From assembly GCA_003244105.1 (NCBI GenBank), contig QHBK01000017.1, positions 114,849 to 178,848 of the forward strand: a stretch of DNA of 64,000 bases. The letters are read 5' to 3'. This DNA is from Candidatus Eremiobacter antarcticus (GTDB taxonomy: Bacteria; Vulcanimicrobiota; Vulcanimicrobiia; Eremiobacterales; Eremiobacteraceae). Each line of letters begins with the position of its first letter. The stretch's first letter is position 1. Below, piece by piece: positions 63,575 to 64,000 of the stretch. The position numbers were made by a program, and so were the translations under genes. The notes under the pieces were generated by a model. That model was not told where the DNA came from. It was given only the letters and a program-made list of their open reading frames with translations, and did no database searches.

Positions 63575-63641
63575 GGCATCCCAAGCCTGGGAATTGCGAT
63601 TTACAAATAATGTTTCATATCTCCAGCGCCGAATTACGGCG

Positions 63642-63717
63642 TGGTGGGCGAAACAGGGCTCGAACCTGTGACCCCCTCCTTGTAAGGGAGGTGCTCTACC
63701 AGCTGAGCTATTCGCCC
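63642..63717 (-). tRNA. tRNA-Val (UAC anticodon)
   Basis: 76 nt on the minus strand with all arms: acceptor GGGCGAA / TTCGCCC, D-arm GCTC..GAGC, anticodon stem CCTCC / GGAGG with loop CTTACAA (anticodon TAC), T-arm ACAGG-TTCGAGC-CCTGT, and encoded ACCA end. Reads GUA and related valine codons. Confidence 0.93.
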
Positions 63718-63929
63718 CATAACACTTTGCGCGCTGCTAACTATCTATTCGAGTGACTACGCGCAGTTCCGTCCGAAGTGCATATCCACCCCGGTGAGGT
63801 TTCACCACCCTAACGGAAAATGTACGATGGCGGAGAAAAGAGAGGCGCTCTAGCAGCGATCTCGCCTTGTCTGCGGACGCTATATTCAAGGGCCAATGGT
63901 CAAGTTGCCCATGATTAAGGGAGGCGAAT

Positions 63930-64000
63930 ATGGCAACAAACTTCCTCCAACTTTGCGTGTTGACCGCAACTCTCGTTAGCTGTGTTAGCCAGTACTTCAT
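63930..64000 (+). CDS. 5' end of secreted protein or lipoprotein, cut by window edge
   Basis: ATG at 63930 with a strong AAGGGAGG ribosome site five bases upstream opens 23 codons to the window end: a signal peptide core (LQLCVLTATLVSC) with a possible lipobox LVSC. Nothing of the mature protein is visible. The opposite-strand frame over the same bases lacks a ribosome site and is rejected. Confidence 0.5.
   Translation, partial: MATNFLQLCVLTATLVSCVSQYF

Noticed and set aside
63737..64000. 87-codon minus-strand frame at the right edge
   Set aside because: No ribosome site or family motif; the opposite strand carries a signal peptide with a strong ribosome site at 63930.

Overview
The window is about 64 kb of gene-dense, GC-rich bacterial chromosome with short gaps and many ATGA/GTGA stop-start overlaps. 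The gene content is a mix. LptD-like outer-membrane assembly and O-antigen-type genes point to a diderm cell. SepF, DivIVA, CsaB with DUF5693, a YabN/RqcP-type pair and DUF5665 are shared mainly with Firmicutes, Cyanobacteria and related Terrabacteria. Together this suggests an uncultured diderm Terrabacteria lineage such as Candidatus Eremiobacterota (WPS-2). That placement is inference from gene content; no 16S gene is present.

Layout. (1) 1-6165, minus: envelope/exopolysaccharide operon (TM-linker protein, phosphopentomutase, undecaprenyl-phosphate sugar transferase, O-antigen polymerase/ligase, LptD-like protein, secreted protein cut by the window edge). (2) 6338-13392, plus: mfd, PrsA/SurA-type foldase, YabN-like MazG, RqcP-like S4 protein, GT4 glycosyltransferase. 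(3) 13504-18064, plus: lower glycolysis gap-pgk-tpiA-gpmI. (4) 18182-20929, plus: flagellar rod set (two FlgF/FlgG proteins, a FlgJ rod-binding domain, a FliA-type sigma factor, a small unknown). (5) 26646-20980, minus: nine-gene run ccdA, small membrane protein, DUF5665, lspA, rluD, tgt, yggS, sepF, divIVA; lgt lies divergently. (6) 35094-27645, minus: DUF5693, csaB, site-2 protease with CBS domains, ileS. (7) 35160-45428: HAAS-like protein, two RHH-like paralogues, secreted phosphoesterase, TlpA/MauE redox pair, MacAB-type efflux with an adjoining two-component system. (8) 45515-64000: accessory region with STAS/cytochrome c, formyltransferase, MATE exporter, SDR, ProC, serine hydrolase, amino-acid permease, amine oxidase, MGMT, NmrA-like, cupins and a tRNA-Val.

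Main points of interest. The CcdA protein reads as a circular permutation: the helix with the first Cys-Pro motif is at the C-terminus. The isoleucyl-tRNA synthetase is type 2 and carries GVHH in place of HIGH, a swap linked in other bacteria to mupirocin hyper-resistance. From about 45.5 kb rightward at least six genes are each broken by one or two single-base indels, mostly in short G/C runs, while none is visible in the first 45 kb. This is either recent gene decay or poor base quality toward one end of the contig. Two genes (response regulator, MGMT) have a -10 box so close to the start codon that leaderless transcripts are likely. No CRISPR array, insertion sequence, prophage or rRNA was seen, and no gene-free stretch exceeds about 300 bases.
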